Position numbers and translations under genes: made by a program. From an uncultured Ruminococcus sp. (lineage in GTDB: Bacteria; Bacillota; Clostridia; Oscillospirales; Acutalibacteraceae): 64,000 nt of DNA. Every line of letters starts with the position of its first letter. The first letter of the stretch is position 1. Location: NCBI GenBank assembly GCA_944415425.1, contig CALYBP010000001.1, positions 23,934 to 87,933 on the forward strand, given 5' to 3'. This document shows positions 34,875 to 44,626 of the stretch, in pieces. The notes under the pieces are model-generated. The model was not told the DNA's origin, ran no database searches, and saw only the letters and a program-made list of their open reading frames with translations.

Positions 34875-34915
34875 CAATGTATATACGCCAACGATTTTTT
34901 AAATGGGGTATTAAA

Positions 34916-35431
34916 ATGAATAGTAAAAGTTTCTTAAAAAAAGCGGTTTGTTTTTCTTTGTTTATAACTGTTATGATTTTAAGTGCTTACTCGGTGCTTG
35001 CCGTTGATGTGGACGGTGACGGTGTTGACGACGGAGACTATACTGTTGATACGGTGACCGAGGTTCCTGATTATACAGAGCCTGTTGTAACGGATCCCTT
35101 TACAGAAGAACCTACGACAGAATATGTCCCCGAAACTTATCCCACGGAAGAAACCACCGAATATGAGGAACCCACTCAGTATTTCTCGGAGAGTGAGCCG
35201 AGTGAAGATGTTACCCAGGAATATACTCAGCAGGCTCAGAACGTTGAAACTTATCAGGAAACAACATATCCTCAAACTCCGACAGTCGATAAGATTGTAA
35301 GCGAAAAGAAGTACTCCACTAACTATAAGGCGGGCATGGTTTCTTGGATATGTGTGGGAGTCGGCGTTATAGTTGTAATAGCAGTTCTCATCAGCACTAA
35401 AGCAGGCGCAAGGAAAACAACAGGAAGATAA
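34916..35431 (+). CDS. Acidic Thr/Glu/Pro-rich membrane-anchored surface protein
   Basis: A 171-residue protein with no recognised family. It has an N-terminal signal (about 1-29), then DVDGDGVDDGDYTVD, an isolated calcium-loop-like motif. A low-complexity stretch follows (about 48-125) rich in Thr, Glu, Pro and Tyr (EEPTTEYVPETYPTEETTEY). Near the C-terminus is a single membrane helix (about 143-162) and a short basic tail. It looks like a wall-spanning stalk exposing a short acidic head. There is no sortase motif. dusB starts 2 bases after its stop, so they share a transcript. The ATG at 34916 is preferred over the upstream extension to 34877, which would overlap the promoter region. Confidence 0.7.
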   Translation: MNSKSFLKKAVCFSLFITVMILSAYSVLAVDVDGDGVDDGDYTVDTVTEVPDYTEPVVTDPFTEEPTTEYVPETYPTEETTEYEEPTQYFSESEPSEDVTQEYTQQAQNVETYQETTYPQTPTVDKIVSEKKYSTNYKAGMVSWICVGVGVIVVIAVLISTKAGARKTTGR

Positions 35432-35433
35432 TT

Positions 35434-36411
35434 ATGATTGAATATAAAATCGGCTCAGTAAAGCTAAAATCCGGGGTCGTGCTTGCGCCTATGGCAGGCG
35501 TTACCGACAGAGCGTACAGAGAGCTTTGTATGAAATTCGGCGCCGGTATGTGTGTGAGCGAGATGGTAAGCTCAAAGGCGCTTTCTTTTAATTCTAAAAA
35601 AAGCGAAGAGCTTATGGATATATCGGATTTTGAGCGTCCGTGCGGTATACAGATTTTCGGAGACGAGCCGTTGTGCATGGCTCAGGCAGCAGAAAAGGCA
35701 ATGCTCAATAAGCCTGATTTTATCGATATAAATATGGGATGCCCCGCTCCTAAAATCAGCTCAAACGGCAGCGGAAGCGCACTTATGAAAAATCCTGTTT
35801 TGTGCGGTAAAATTGTCAGAGAGGTTGTAAGAGCCTGCGATGTCCCTGTTACCGTAAAGATACGCAAGGGCTGGGATGACGGGAACTCAAATGCAGTTGA
35901 GATTGCGAAAATCTGTGAGGATGCCGGTGCAAGCGCCGTGACTGTTCACGGAAGGACAAGGATGCAGTATTACAGGCCTCCTGCTGATTATGATATAATT
36001 AAGGCTGTAAAATCTGCCGTAAGTATTCCTGTTATTGCAAACGGGGATATTGACAGTGCGCAAAAGGCTAAGTTTGTAATTGAAAAAACCGGCTGCGATA
36101 TAATAATGGTCGGACGGGCGTCGCTCGGTAATCCATGGATTTTTTCTCAGATAAACGCTTATCTTAAAAACCCTGAAATTCCTATTCCTTCTCCGACACT
36201 TGAAGAAAAGCTCGGTGTAATGGTTGGTCATATTGAAAAAATGGTTGAATATAAGGGAGAGCATATGGCTCTTTTGCAGGCAAGAAAGCTTGTGGCAGGA
36301 TATTTCAAGGGCATAAAAGGAGCGGCTTCTTTGAGAAACGAGGCAGGAAAAATATCCGTTTTAAACGATTTGTACATATTAAAAGATAAGGCGTTATCAG
36401 CCAATCTATAA
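35434..36411 (+). CDS. dusB: tRNA-dihydrouridine synthase
   Basis: A 325-residue flavoenzyme that reduces uridines in tRNA D-loops. The TIM-barrel motifs LAPMAGVTDRAYRELC at the N-terminus, INMGCPAPKI near 95 with the catalytic Cys, VTVHGRTRMQYY near 165 and NGDI near 200 are the Dus signature. The DusB assignment follows the Firmicutes family. It follows an unrelated surface protein gene by 2 bases and precedes glyA by 30. Confidence 0.93.
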   Translation: MIEYKIGSVKLKSGVVLAPMAGVTDRAYRELCMKFGAGMCVSEMVSSKALSFNSKKSEELMDISDFERPCGIQIFGDEPLCMAQAAEKAMLNKPDFIDINMGCPAPKISSNGSGSALMKNPVLCGKIVREVVRACDVPVTVKIRKGWDDGNSNAVEIAKICEDAGASAVTVHGRTRMQYYRPPADYDIIKAVKSAVSIPVIANGDIDSAQKAKFVIEKTGCDIIMVGRASLGNPWIFSQINAYLKNPEIPIPSPTLEEKLGVMVGHIEKMVEYKGEHMALLQARKLVAGYFKGIKGAASLRNEAGKISVLNDLYILKDKALSANL

Positions 36412-36441
36412 ATAATGATTTTAAAGACAAGGGGAATTAAA

Positions 36442-37698
36442 ATGAGTGAATTGACAAATATCGCATCACTTGAATACCTCAACGGTTATGACCCGGAGGT
36501 AGGACAGGCAATGACGGCGGAGCTTAAAAGACAGCGCAGAAATCTTGAGCTTATTGCAAGCGAAAACATAGTTACTCCGGCTGTTATGGCGGCTATGGGA
36601 AGTCACCTTACAAATAAGTACGCAGAGGGCTATCCGGGAAAGCGTTATTACGGCGGATGCGAATGTGTAGATGTAGTTGAGGAAATCGCGCGCAAGCGTG
36701 CCTGCGAGCTGTTCGGTGCAGAGCATGCCAATGTTCAGCCTCACTCAGGCGCACAGGCAAACACAGCAGTTTATTTTGCAATGCTTGAGCCGGGCGACAC
36801 GGTTATGGGTATGAACCTCAACGAAGGCGGACATCTTACCCACGGTTCACCTGTAAATATTTCCGGTAAATATTTTAACTTTGTAGCATACGGAGTAGAT
36901 CCGGTTACTCACAGAATCGACTACGATAAGGTGCTTGAAATAGCAAAGGAGTGCAAGCCAAAGCTTATTGTGGCAGGTGCGTCTGCATATCCGAGAATAA
37001 TTGATTTTGCTAAGTTCAGAGAAATTGCGGATGCGGTAGGCGCATATCTTATGGTTGATATGGCTCATATTGCAGGTCTTGTTGCGGCAGGCGTTCACCC
37101 AAACCCCGTTCCTTACTGCGAGTTTGTTACAACGACCACTCATAAAACACTCAGAGGACCCCGCGGCGGACTTATTTTGTGCCGTGAGGAGTTTGCTAAG
37201 CAGATAGATAAGGCGATTTTCCCCGGAACTCAGGGCGGCCCTCTCATGCATACAATCGCTGCAAAGGCTGTGTGCTTCGGCGAGGCTCTAAAACCTGAGT
37301 TTAAGGAGTATGGAAGAAAGGTTGTTTCCAACTGTAAGGCGCTTGCAGACGGACTTATCAAAAGAGGCAATAAGCTCGTTTCAGGCGGAACAGACAACCA
37401 TGTAATGCTGCTTGACCTGCGTGACACAGATGTTACGGGTAAGGAGCTTGAAGCACGTCTTGACGATTGCTATATTACCGTAAACAAGAATACCATTCCC
37501 GGCGAGCCGCGCTCACCGTTTGTTACAAGCGGTGTAAGAATAGGTACTGCCGCTGTTACAACAAGAGGTCTTAACGAGGCCGATATGGATGAAATCGCCG
37601 AGTACATCACTCTCGTTTTAAATGACTACGAGAACAGCAAGGAAAAGGTAAGAGCCGGCGTTGAGGCAATGTGCAAAAAATATCCTCTTTACGAATAA
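36442..37698 (+). CDS. glyA: Serine hydroxymethyltransferase
   Basis: A PLP enzyme of 418 residues that interconverts serine and glycine and charges THF with a one-carbon unit. The PLP lysine lies in [14 protein letters not shown] near 226-239; [11 protein letters not shown] and [11 protein letters not shown] are conserved substrate-binding stretches. The ATG at 36442 follows AAGGGG; the extension to 36415 has no RBS. It ends in a strong terminator. Confidence 0.96.
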   Translation: MSELTNIASLEYLNGYDPEVGQAMTAELKRQRRNLELIASENIVTPAVMAAMGSHLTNKYAEGYPGKRYYGGCECVDVVEEIARKRACELFGAEHANVQPHSGAQANTAVYFAMLEPGDTVMGMNLNEGGHLTHGSPVNISGKYFNFVAYGVDPVTHRIDYDKVLEIAKECKPKLIVAGASAYPRIIDFAKFREIADAVGAYLMVDMAHIAGLVAAGVHPNPVPYCEFVTTTTHKTLRGPRGGLILCREEFAKQIDKAIFPGTQGGPLMHTIAAKAVCFGEALKPEFKEYGRKVVSNCKALADGLIKRGNKLVSGGTDNHVMLLDLRDTDVTGKELEARLDDCYITVNKNTIPGEPRSPFVTSGVRIGTAAVTTRGLNEADMDEIAEYITLVLNDYENSKEKVRAGVEAMCKKYPLYE

Positions 37699-37709
37699 GA
37701 ATTTAAAAC

Positions 37710-37742
37710 GCAGGGAACGGTTTATCCGTTCCCGCTGCTTTT
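37710..37742 (+). terminator. Terminator of the dusB-glyA transcript
   Basis: GCAGGGAACGG pairs with CCGTTCCCGCTGC (one bulged G), then TTTT. Confidence 0.82.
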
Positions 37743-37763
37743 ACCCATAGAGGGGGAGCTAAT

Positions 37764-39044
37764 ATGAAAAAACCTCTTGCGGACAGATTTCGTCCGCATA
37801 CGCTTGATGATATAGTCGGACAGAAACATTTGCTTGGCGAAGGTAAGCCGTTAAGAAAAATCATTGAAAACGGAGAGATTCCGAACCTTATTTTTTACGG
37901 CCCGTCGGGGGTAGGGAAAACTACTCTTGCGACTTACATCGCAAACAAGACAAATAAAACCCTTAAAAAGCTCAACGGAACAACGGCGTCTACTTCGGAC
38001 ATCAAGGATATTGTGGCTCAGCTTAATACATTTTCAGGTATTAACGGAATTTTGCTTTATCTTGACGAGATACAGTATTTTAACAAAAAACAACAGCAGA
38101 CGCTGCTTGAGTATATTGAAAACGGAAGCATAACATTGATTGCTTCCACAACCGAAAATCCGTATTTCTATGTGTATAACGCTATATTGAGCCGCTCCAC
38201 GGTTTTTGAGTTTAAATCTGTTGAGCCTGAGGAAGTCGTCAGGGCAGTATACAGAGCGAAAAATATGCTTGAGCAGGAACAGAATATTGAGATTGATTTG
38301 CCGGAAGTATGTGCCGAAAAAATAGCATTCGGCTGCGGCGGCGACGTCAGAAAAGCTATGAATGCGCTTGAGCTTTCCGTAATTTCTGCTGATACAGAAA
38401 ACGGAAAAAGAAAAGTAACTCTTGAAATTGTCGAACAGCTTGTGCAGAAAAGCGCGCTGAGGTATGACAAAGACGGAGATGAACATTACGACATTGTATC
38501 GGCATATCAAAAAAGTATGAGGGGCAGCGATACAAACGCCGCATTACACTATCTTGCGCGTCTGCTTGAATCGGGGGATCTTATAAGCGCCTGCCGACGT
38601 CTTATGGTTTGTGCCTGTGAGGACGTGGGGGTTGCTTATCCTCAGCTTATACCCATTGTAAAGGCGTGTGTTGACATTGCAAGGGACGTAGGGCTTCCCG
38701 AAGCCAGAATACCGCTTGCGGATGCAGTTGTTATGGTTTGCAATGCCCCAAAGTCAAACTCCGCATATGCAGGTATAAACGCGGCAATGCAGGATATTAA
38801 AAACGGTAAATTCGGACCTATACCTAGACGGCTTCAAAATATGCATTACGACGGCGAGGATAATCAAAGCAAAGGTCAGTTTTATCTTTATCCACACGAT
38901 TATAAGAATCATTATGTTAAACAGCAGTACCTGCCGGACATTATCAAAGACAAGGTTTACTATGTTTACGGTGACAATAAAAACGAGCAGGCATTTAAGG
39001 CTTATTGGAGCAAGTTAAAATCGGACGCGCAAAAGAAAGAATAG
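37764..39044 (+). CDS. rarA: Replication-associated recombination protein A (MgsA/RarA)
   Basis: An AAA+ ATPase of 426 residues that acts at stalled forks. It begins PLADRFRPHTLDDIVGQKHLLG. Walker A is YGPSGVGKTTLA near 49-60 and Walker B ILLYLDEIQYF near 95. The C-terminal tetramerisation region has GPIPRRLQNMHYDGED and YLYPHDYKNHYVKQQYLP, all family features. The RBS is AGAGGGGGAGC. Confidence 0.95.
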   Translation: MKKPLADRFRPHTLDDIVGQKHLLGEGKPLRKIIENGEIPNLIFYGPSGVGKTTLATYIANKTNKTLKKLNGTTASTSDIKDIVAQLNTFSGINGILLYLDEIQYFNKKQQQTLLEYIENGSITLIASTTENPYFYVYNAILSRSTVFEFKSVEPEEVVRAVYRAKNMLEQEQNIEIDLPEVCAEKIAFGCGGDVRKAMNALELSVISADTENGKRKVTLEIVEQLVQKSALRYDKDGDEHYDIVSAYQKSMRGSDTNAALHYLARLLESGDLISACRRLMVCACEDVGVAYPQLIPIVKACVDIARDVGLPEARIPLADAVVMVCNAPKSNSAYAGINAAMQDIKNGKFGPIPRRLQNMHYDGEDNQSKGQFYLYPHDYKNHYVKQQYLPDIIKDKVYYVYGDNKNEQAFKAYWSKLKSDAQKKE

Positions 39045-39084
39045 CGTCTTAAAAATAAAATAATTTGAGTAAAAAATTGGGATT

Positions 39085-39125
39085 GGAACGGTAAAATCAA
39101 TGTAATTTACCGTTCCTTTTTCTTT
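39085..39125 (+). terminator. Terminator of rarA
   Basis: GGAACGGTAAA and TTTACCGTTCC form a perfect 11-bp stem followed by TTTTTCTTTT. Confidence 0.92.
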
Positions 39126-39319
39126 TGTGTAATATTTACTATAAAGTTGTGCAATGTAGACAAATTTTGGAGTAATTTTTTGTAAGCATAAATTAGAAAA
39201 ATATTCTAATTTAGAAAATTATAAAACTCCTGTTGAGTTAGAATAATTGTGTAATTGTGGAGTAGTGTTGAGTATCTTCACGCACACAACCATTTTAATG
39301 AATTTGGAGGAAAGTCATT

Positions 39320-40942
39320 ATGGTAAAAAAACAACACAAAGTATTAAGCATAGTTCTGTGCTTAATGCTTGCAGTGTCTGCTGTATTTGCAGGTACTGTG
39401 GGTGCCTTTGCGGCATCAGGAGATACTGTTTACTGCAGACTGAACAACGGCTGGGGTTCGGTTTATGCCTACATGTGGTCTGCAGATTCAGGTAACAACG
39501 CGGCGTGGCCCGGTGTTAAGATGACGGAAGTTGAAAGCGGTGTATATTCATACCAGCTTACAGGCGATTTCGATATGATTATCTTTAACAACGGCAGCGG
39601 CGGAAACGGCAATCAGACCTCTGACCTTTCATATGCCGGAAACGGTAAAATTTATGATTTGTCATCAGGTACATGGTCGACCTATGTTGAGGTTCCGACA
39701 GACGCTACAAAACCGACTCAGGCTACAGGTGCTACAACTGCTACAACTGCTACGGAACCACCTGTAACAGGTGAAGGCATCACAGTTTACCTCAAAAACG
39801 AGGCAGGCTGGTCTAATGTCAACTGTTATATGTGGTCTGACGGAGCAGGCAACAACGGCGCTTGGCCCGGTAAGGCAATGACAAATATCGGTGATGATGT
39901 TTATATGTATACATCGTCAACCGCTTTTGAAAACTGCATTTTTAACAACGGAAGCTCACAGACATCTGACCTTACAGCTATGGATGGTTATATTTTTAAC
40001 AACAAGACAAATACCTGGTCTGTTTACGATACAAGCGACCTTCAGGTTAAGTCTTATTCTGTTGACCCGTCCTCAAACATTTATATCGGTACCGATGTAA
40101 CTGTTTCAGCTGTTGCACAGAACAAGAACGGTGCGGCTGTAAGCTATAAGTTCTCTGTTACAAACGAAATGGGCGGCACATCTGTTATTTCAGATTACAG
40201 CCCCGCAAACTCAGTAGTTTGGACTCCTTCTGCTGCCGGAACATATACAATCAATTTCGATTTTAAGGACGGAGAAGGCAACGAGAATAACCGCACTCTT
40301 GAGGTTGAGGTAACTGATGATTCAACACTCATTAAGCCTGTAATCAAGAGCGTTTTCCCCGCAAATCTTAATTTGATCAAGGTAAATACTCCCACTACTG
40401 TATCTGTTAAGGCAGGCGGCGGTAACACAGGAACAAAACTTCTTTTCTACAAGTATGTGGTTACAGATCCCAACGGTGTTGAAAATACTCCTTATTATAC
40501 GCTCAACAGCACATATACCTTTACTCCCAATATGATCGGTGAGTATGAGGTAAATGTATATGTTCAGGGTTCTGATAACAGCACCGTAAGCAAGACATAT
40601 AATTACACATCAACTGACGGTGATGTTACTAATCCTACAACAAAGCCCACAACGCAACCGACAACAGCAACAACAATGCCCACAACGGTTCCTACAACGG
40701 CTCCCACAACAGTTCCTACGACAGCTCCCACAACAGCACCTACGGATCCCGAACCCGAATTTATTCTCGGCGATGTTGACGGAGACGGACGCGTATCAAT
40801 TGCGGATGCAACATATATTCAAAAATATTTAGTTAATATGACTGGATATACGAATATTGATTTGAAGGTTGCCGATGTAGACAAAGACGGAAGAATTTCC
40901 ATCAAAGACGCTACTGCAATTCAATACATGCTTGTAATGTGA
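39320..40942 (+). CDS. Dockerin protein with two CBM26 starch-binding modules
   Basis: A secreted protein of 540 residues. The signal peptide is 1-32. Two CBM26-type modules at ~34-123 and ~153-237 share aromatic motifs (YMWSADSGNNAAWPG / YMWSDGAGNNGAWPG and FNNG..QTSDL). Two Ig-like/PKD-like domains lie at ~243-335 and ~340-436, then a TTxPTT linker. A type I dockerin follows at ~482-540 with duplicated calcium loops (GDVDGDGRVSIADAT and ADVDKDGRISIKDAT). There is no catalytic domain, so it would bind starch and plug into a cohesin scaffold. It is co-transcribed with the amylase gene 25 bases downstream. The architecture resembles non-catalytic amylosome proteins of R. bromii. Confidence 0.88.
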   Translation: MVKKQHKVLSIVLCLMLAVSAVFAGTVGAFAASGDTVYCRLNNGWGSVYAYMWSADSGNNAAWPGVKMTEVESGVYSYQLTGDFDMIIFNNGSGGNGNQTSDLSYAGNGKIYDLSSGTWSTYVEVPTDATKPTQATGATTATTATEPPVTGEGITVYLKNEAGWSNVNCYMWSDGAGNNGAWPGKAMTNIGDDVYMYTSSTAFENCIFNNGSSQTSDLTAMDGYIFNNKTNTWSVYDTSDLQVKSYSVDPSSNIYIGTDVTVSAVAQNKNGAAVSYKFSVTNEMGGTSVISDYSPANSVVWTPSAAGTYTINFDFKDGEGNENNRTLEVEVTDDSTLIKPVIKSVFPANLNLIKVNTPTTVSVKAGGGNTGTKLLFYKYVVTDPNGVENTPYYTLNSTYTFTPNMIGEYEVNVYVQGSDNSTVSKTYNYTSTDGDVTNPTTKPTTQPTTATTMPTTVPTTAPTTVPTTAPTTAPTDPEPEFILGDVDGDGRVSIADATYIQKYLVNMTGYTNIDLKVADVDKDGRISIKDATAIQYMLVM

Positions 40943-40967
40943 TTTTGTTTTTAATTAGGAGATTATT

Positions 40968-43370
40968 ATGACAGGATTTAAAAAGTTAAGTGCGTTTATC
41001 CTTGTCCTTATGATGGTAATTTCCACAGCTGTATTCACGGTAAACGCTGCTGAGACCTCGGATACAAACGAGGTTTCGGCAGATTCAGCCGAGTCTACGG
41101 GCATTACCGTTTATGTTAGACACAAGGATGTTGCACAGCCATATATTTACTTGTGGAACTCTCTTCCTACAAACAGCGCAATGTCAGACTCTTACCCCGG
41201 TGAAAAGATGACAAGTGCTGACGGCTGGTTTAAATATTATATTCCGTCTGTAACTAAGGTGAACGCTATAATTACAGATGCAAACGGAAATCAGTACTCA
41301 AAAGAGCAGAAGCTCACATCCGGTACAGACTGGTGGTGTGATGACGGTAAATGGTCAAAGTACGATCCCGACGAGCCGGATCCGATAGGCAGCGTTGATA
41401 TGCGTGAGGAAACAATCTACTTTGTTATGACTACTCGTTTCTATGACGGAGACACAGGTAACAATGTTCACTGCTGGGACGACGGTCAGGCAGGTAACCC
41501 GGATAGTGACCCCGCATGGAGAGGCGACTTTAAAGGCCTTGCTGATAAGCTTGATTATATCAAGGCTTTAGGTTTCTCGGCAATTTGGGTAACGCCAGTA
41601 GTTACAAATGGTTCGGGATATGATTACCACGGTTATCACGCAATGGATTTCAGCACAGTTGACGCACGTTATGAGAGTGATGATTTTACATACGAAGATC
41701 TTATCAGAGCGGCTCATCAGAAAGATATGAAGATTATTCAGGATGTTGTTTTGCAGCATACAGGTAACTTCGGTGAATCATATTTCTGCAACCTGTTCAC
41801 AAAAGATCTGAGCGCCGACCTGTCTAATCTTGAGGAGTCAATGATTCCGACAGATTATCTGCTTGATACATACGGACTCGATTCTCCTGAAGATTATTGG
41901 GCGCAGACCGGTGCAATTCAGTATTCACAAAGACTTAATCTTATGAAGAATACTACATACTCAGGCAGCAACGGTAACTCGACCGGTTCTTATCCCGATG
42001 AAAAAGATTATTCGATGGATAAGGTTTCACAGAGCGATGTTTACAACGCAAACAACTATTATCACACAGGTTACTTCCAGAGCCTTAACTGGGACGACTG
42101 GACCTGTAAGTATGCACAGATTGCAGGCGACTGTGTTGACCTCAACACAGAGAACCCCGCTGTTGCAGAATACATTGTAGATTGTTATTCTAATTATATC
42201 CAGATGGGTGTTGACGGATTCCGCGTAGATACAGTTCGTCATATTCCCAGAATCTCACTAAACCTTATGTATAATGATCAGCTCCTTGACGCCGCAAAGG
42301 CAGAGGGCAAGTCAAACTTCCTTATGTTTGGTGAGATCTGCACCCGTTATACACAGATTTGGTATAGAGGACATGCCGAGGAGTCGACTCCCTACTATAC
42401 TTGGAAAGAGTCAAACAGCAAATGGGCAGACCTCTGGAGCTGGGGCACAACAGCCGAGGATGTTAACAACAATATGAACGTTACATTCGACCATTATCTC
42501 GAAGAAGATAACCCCGACGATCAGCCTACTTCGGATAACGCATTCCTTGACGGTATTACATACCATACGCCTGACAGATCAATGGCTTCCGGAATGGAGG
42601 CTATCGACTTCCAGATGCACAGAATGTTCGGTAATGCAAGCAACGCTTATAACTTTGCAAAGGGCAACGACCAGTACTATAACGATGCAACATATAATGT
42701 AATGTATGTTGATTCTCACGACTATTCGCCTGAGCAGCCTGATGAAAAGAACAGATTTGCCGGCGGTACACAGACTTGGGCAGAAAACCTTTGCCTTATG
42801 TTTACATTCCGTGGTATTCCCTGTGTATATTACGGTTCTGAGGTTGAATTCCAGAAGGGCGCCGTTATTGACGTAGGTCCTAACGCTCCTCTTTCAACAA
42901 CAGGTCGTGCATACTTCGGTGACAGCCTTGAGGGTACTGTAAACGCTACCGATTTCAGCGAATACACCGCTTCGGGTACAGTAGCTGATACACTTAACAG
43001 TCCGCTTGCAAAACACCTTTCAAAGCTTAACGCAATTCGCCGTGCTGTTCCTGCTCTCCAAAAGGGTCAGTACACAGCTTCAAGCAACTATGTATCAGGC
43101 GGAGATATGTCTTACATTCGCCGTTACACAAACGAGGAAGAAGGCGTTGACAGCCTCGCACTCGTGACAATTTCAAGCGGCGCTACATTTAAGAATATTC
43201 CAAACGGAAAGTATGTTGACGCTGTTACAGGCGATGTTCAGAACGTAACAAACGGAACACTCACAGTTCCTTCAATCGGCAAGGCCAACATGAGAGTTTA
43301 TGTTTGCTGCGCATCCGGCTTTGACGGTATCGACGGTGCAATCGGCGGTACATCAGAGTTTCTTAAATAA
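40968..43370 (+). CDS. Secreted GH13 alpha-amylase with N-terminal starch-binding module
   Basis: An 800-residue enzyme. The signal peptide is about 1-28, a CBM26-like module is about 44-136 (VYVRHKDVAQPYIYLWN..YPGEKM), and the GH13 barrel starts near 146. Catalytic residues are the nucleophile Asp421 in GFRVDTVRHI, the acid/base Glu456 in LMFGEIC and Asp585 in VDSHDY (the usual NHD motif is SHD here). A C-terminal beta-domain ends GGTSEFLK with no dockerin and no wall anchor, so it is probably freely secreted or held by its CBM. It would cleave alpha-1,4 links in starch. It follows the CBM26-dockerin gene closely. Confidence 0.92.
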   Translation: MTGFKKLSAFILVLMMVISTAVFTVNAAETSDTNEVSADSAESTGITVYVRHKDVAQPYIYLWNSLPTNSAMSDSYPGEKMTSADGWFKYYIPSVTKVNAIITDANGNQYSKEQKLTSGTDWWCDDGKWSKYDPDEPDPIGSVDMREETIYFVMTTRFYDGDTGNNVHCWDDGQAGNPDSDPAWRGDFKGLADKLDYIKALGFSAIWVTPVVTNGSGYDYHGYHAMDFSTVDARYESDDFTYEDLIRAAHQKDMKIIQDVVLQHTGNFGESYFCNLFTKDLSADLSNLEESMIPTDYLLDTYGLDSPEDYWAQTGAIQYSQRLNLMKNTTYSGSNGNSTGSYPDEKDYSMDKVSQSDVYNANNYYHTGYFQSLNWDDWTCKYAQIAGDCVDLNTENPAVAEYIVDCYSNYIQMGVDGFRVDTVRHIPRISLNLMYNDQLLDAAKAEGKSNFLMFGEICTRYTQIWYRGHAEESTPYYTWKESNSKWADLWSWGTTAEDVNNNMNVTFDHYLEEDNPDDQPTSDNAFLDGITYHTPDRSMASGMEAIDFQMHRMFGNASNAYNFAKGNDQYYNDATYNVMYVDSHDYSPEQPDEKNRFAGGTQTWAENLCLMFTFRGIPCVYYGSEVEFQKGAVIDVGPNAPLSTTGRAYFGDSLEGTVNATDFSEYTASGTVADTLNSPLAKHLSKLNAIRRAVPALQKGQYTASSNYVSGGDMSYIRRYTNEEEGVDSLALVTISSGATFKNIPNGKYVDAVTGDVQNVTNGTLTVPSIGKANMRVYVCCASGFDGIDGAIGGTSEFLK

Positions 43371-43399
43371 TTTTTAATAAATTATTTATATAAATTTTT

Positions 43400-43430
43400 C
43401 GGCGCTCCTTTAAGGGGCGCCGATTTTTTG
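43400..43430 (+). terminator. Terminator of the amylase operon
   Basis: CGGCGCTCC pairs with GGGGCGCCG (loop TTTAA), followed by ATTTTTT. Confidence 0.9.
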
Positions 43431-43520
43431 CTCTATGGGAACTGCAAAAATTGTCGTGCGGAAAAGATTTGATAATATCAACCTGCCTGCCGGAATTGCA
43501 GTCCAAGACACTTGACTTTT
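43431..43520 (+). repeat. Dispersed ~95-nt intergenic repeat, copy 3
   Basis: It reads TATGGGAACTGC, TTGTCG, the core TTTGATAATATCAACCTG, CCTGCCGGAATTGCAG and the terminal hairpin CAAG-ACA-CTTG followed by ACTTTT. Here ACTGCAA at the start can also pair with TTGCAGT near the end. It starts directly after the amylase terminator. Confidence 0.72.
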
Positions 43521-43705
43521 CATACAATAATAAATTTTTAGTGCGCAATATCGGGAATAAAATATAATTATTTACCAATACTTATTTTAAGGATTCACAT
43601 AAAACAAAGAATATAAATTTTGTTTAAATAAAACCTCCGCTTACAAACTAAAATGTTTGAAGCAAAGGCAATGTGCTTCCTTAATATGATATTGGGGGAG
43701 ATTTT
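43521..43705. other. AT-rich stretch upstream of sigG
   Basis: No gene or convincing sigma-A promoter was seen. A forespore (sigma-F or sigma-G) promoter is expected ahead of sigG, but I could not fix one with confidence by eye. Confidence 0.4.
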
Positions 43706-44488
43706 GTGCAGTACGGAAAGGTTGAAATATGCGGAGTAAACACATCACAGCTTAAATTATTAAAAGAAAGTGAAAAAAGAGAGCTTCTTTTGCAAATAAA
43801 AAACGGAACCGAAAGTCAGAAGAAAGCGGCAAGAGACAAAATGATAAACGGAAATCTGCGTCTTGTGCTTTCGGTAATTCAAAGATTTACTAACAGAGGA
43901 GAAAATCTTGACGATTTGTTTCAAGTCGGTGTTATAGGTCTTATAAAGGCTATTGATAATTTTGACCCGTCACTTGATGTGCGGTTCAGTACCTACGGTG
44001 TGCCAATGATAATCGGTGAAATACGCAGGTATCTGCGAGACAACAATTCCGTCAGGGTGTCTCGTTCAATGCGGGATACTGCTTACAGGGCAATGCAGGT
44101 AAAAGAGGAACTTACAAATAAAAACGACAGAGAGCCAACGGTAGAGGAAATTGCAAAAATTATGGAGGTACCAAAAGAAACCGTGGTGCTTGCGCTTGAG
44201 GCGATAGTAGAGCCTGTATCTCTTTATGAGCCGGTGTTTTCGGACGGCAACGATACAATTTATGTTATGGATCAGATAGGCGACAAAAACGACGATTCAA
44301 CCTGGCTTGAGGAAATTGCCGTTAAAGAAGCAATTAAAAACCTCTCTGACCGTGAAAAGCGTATACTGTCAATGCGATTTTTCAGGGGAAAAACTCAGAT
44401 GGAAGTCGCAAATGAAATAGGTATTTCTCAGGCTCAGGTAAGCAGAATTGAAAAGGGTGCGCTTGATTCTATCAAAAAGAATATATGA
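43706..44488 (+). CDS. sigG: RNA polymerase sporulation sigma factor SigG
   Basis: A 260-residue sigma-70 family factor for late forespore genes. The N-terminus KVEICGVNTSQLKLL is characteristic of SigG. Region 2 contains GNLRLVLSVIQRF and DDLFQVGVIGLIKAIDNFD; region 4 has the HTH TQMEVANEIGISQAQVSRIEK near 233-253. It starts at GTG (43706) behind GGGGGAG. It is a lone transcript; the usual neighbours spoIIGA and sigE are absent from the window. Confidence 0.93.
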   Translation: MQYGKVEICGVNTSQLKLLKESEKRELLLQIKNGTESQKKAARDKMINGNLRLVLSVIQRFTNRGENLDDLFQVGVIGLIKAIDNFDPSLDVRFSTYGVPMIIGEIRRYLRDNNSVRVSRSMRDTAYRAMQVKEELTNKNDREPTVEEIAKIMEVPKETVVLALEAIVEPVSLYEPVFSDGNDTIYVMDQIGDKNDDSTWLEEIAVKEAIKNLSDREKRILSMRFFRGKTQMEVANEIGISQAQVSRIEKGALDSIKKNI

Positions 44489-44626
44489 TGTTTATTTATA
44501 ATTCAAAAAAGTATTTTGGTGTGAATTAAAAACACTTACATTTTATATCAGTAGGAAAAATAAACTGTCGATACGCATAATTTCATCTTGTTAATTCTTA
44601 ATACAATAGGTATTTTAATTCATAAG

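Noticed and set aside
40630..40745. Short tandem DNA repeat after the Ig-like domains
   Set aside because: These are codons of the TTxPTT linker ahead of the dockerin, common in secreted modular proteins.
43521..43705. Sigma-F/sigma-G promoter ahead of sigG
   Set aside because: Some partial matches exist, but none has both hexamers with correct spacing, so no site is reported.
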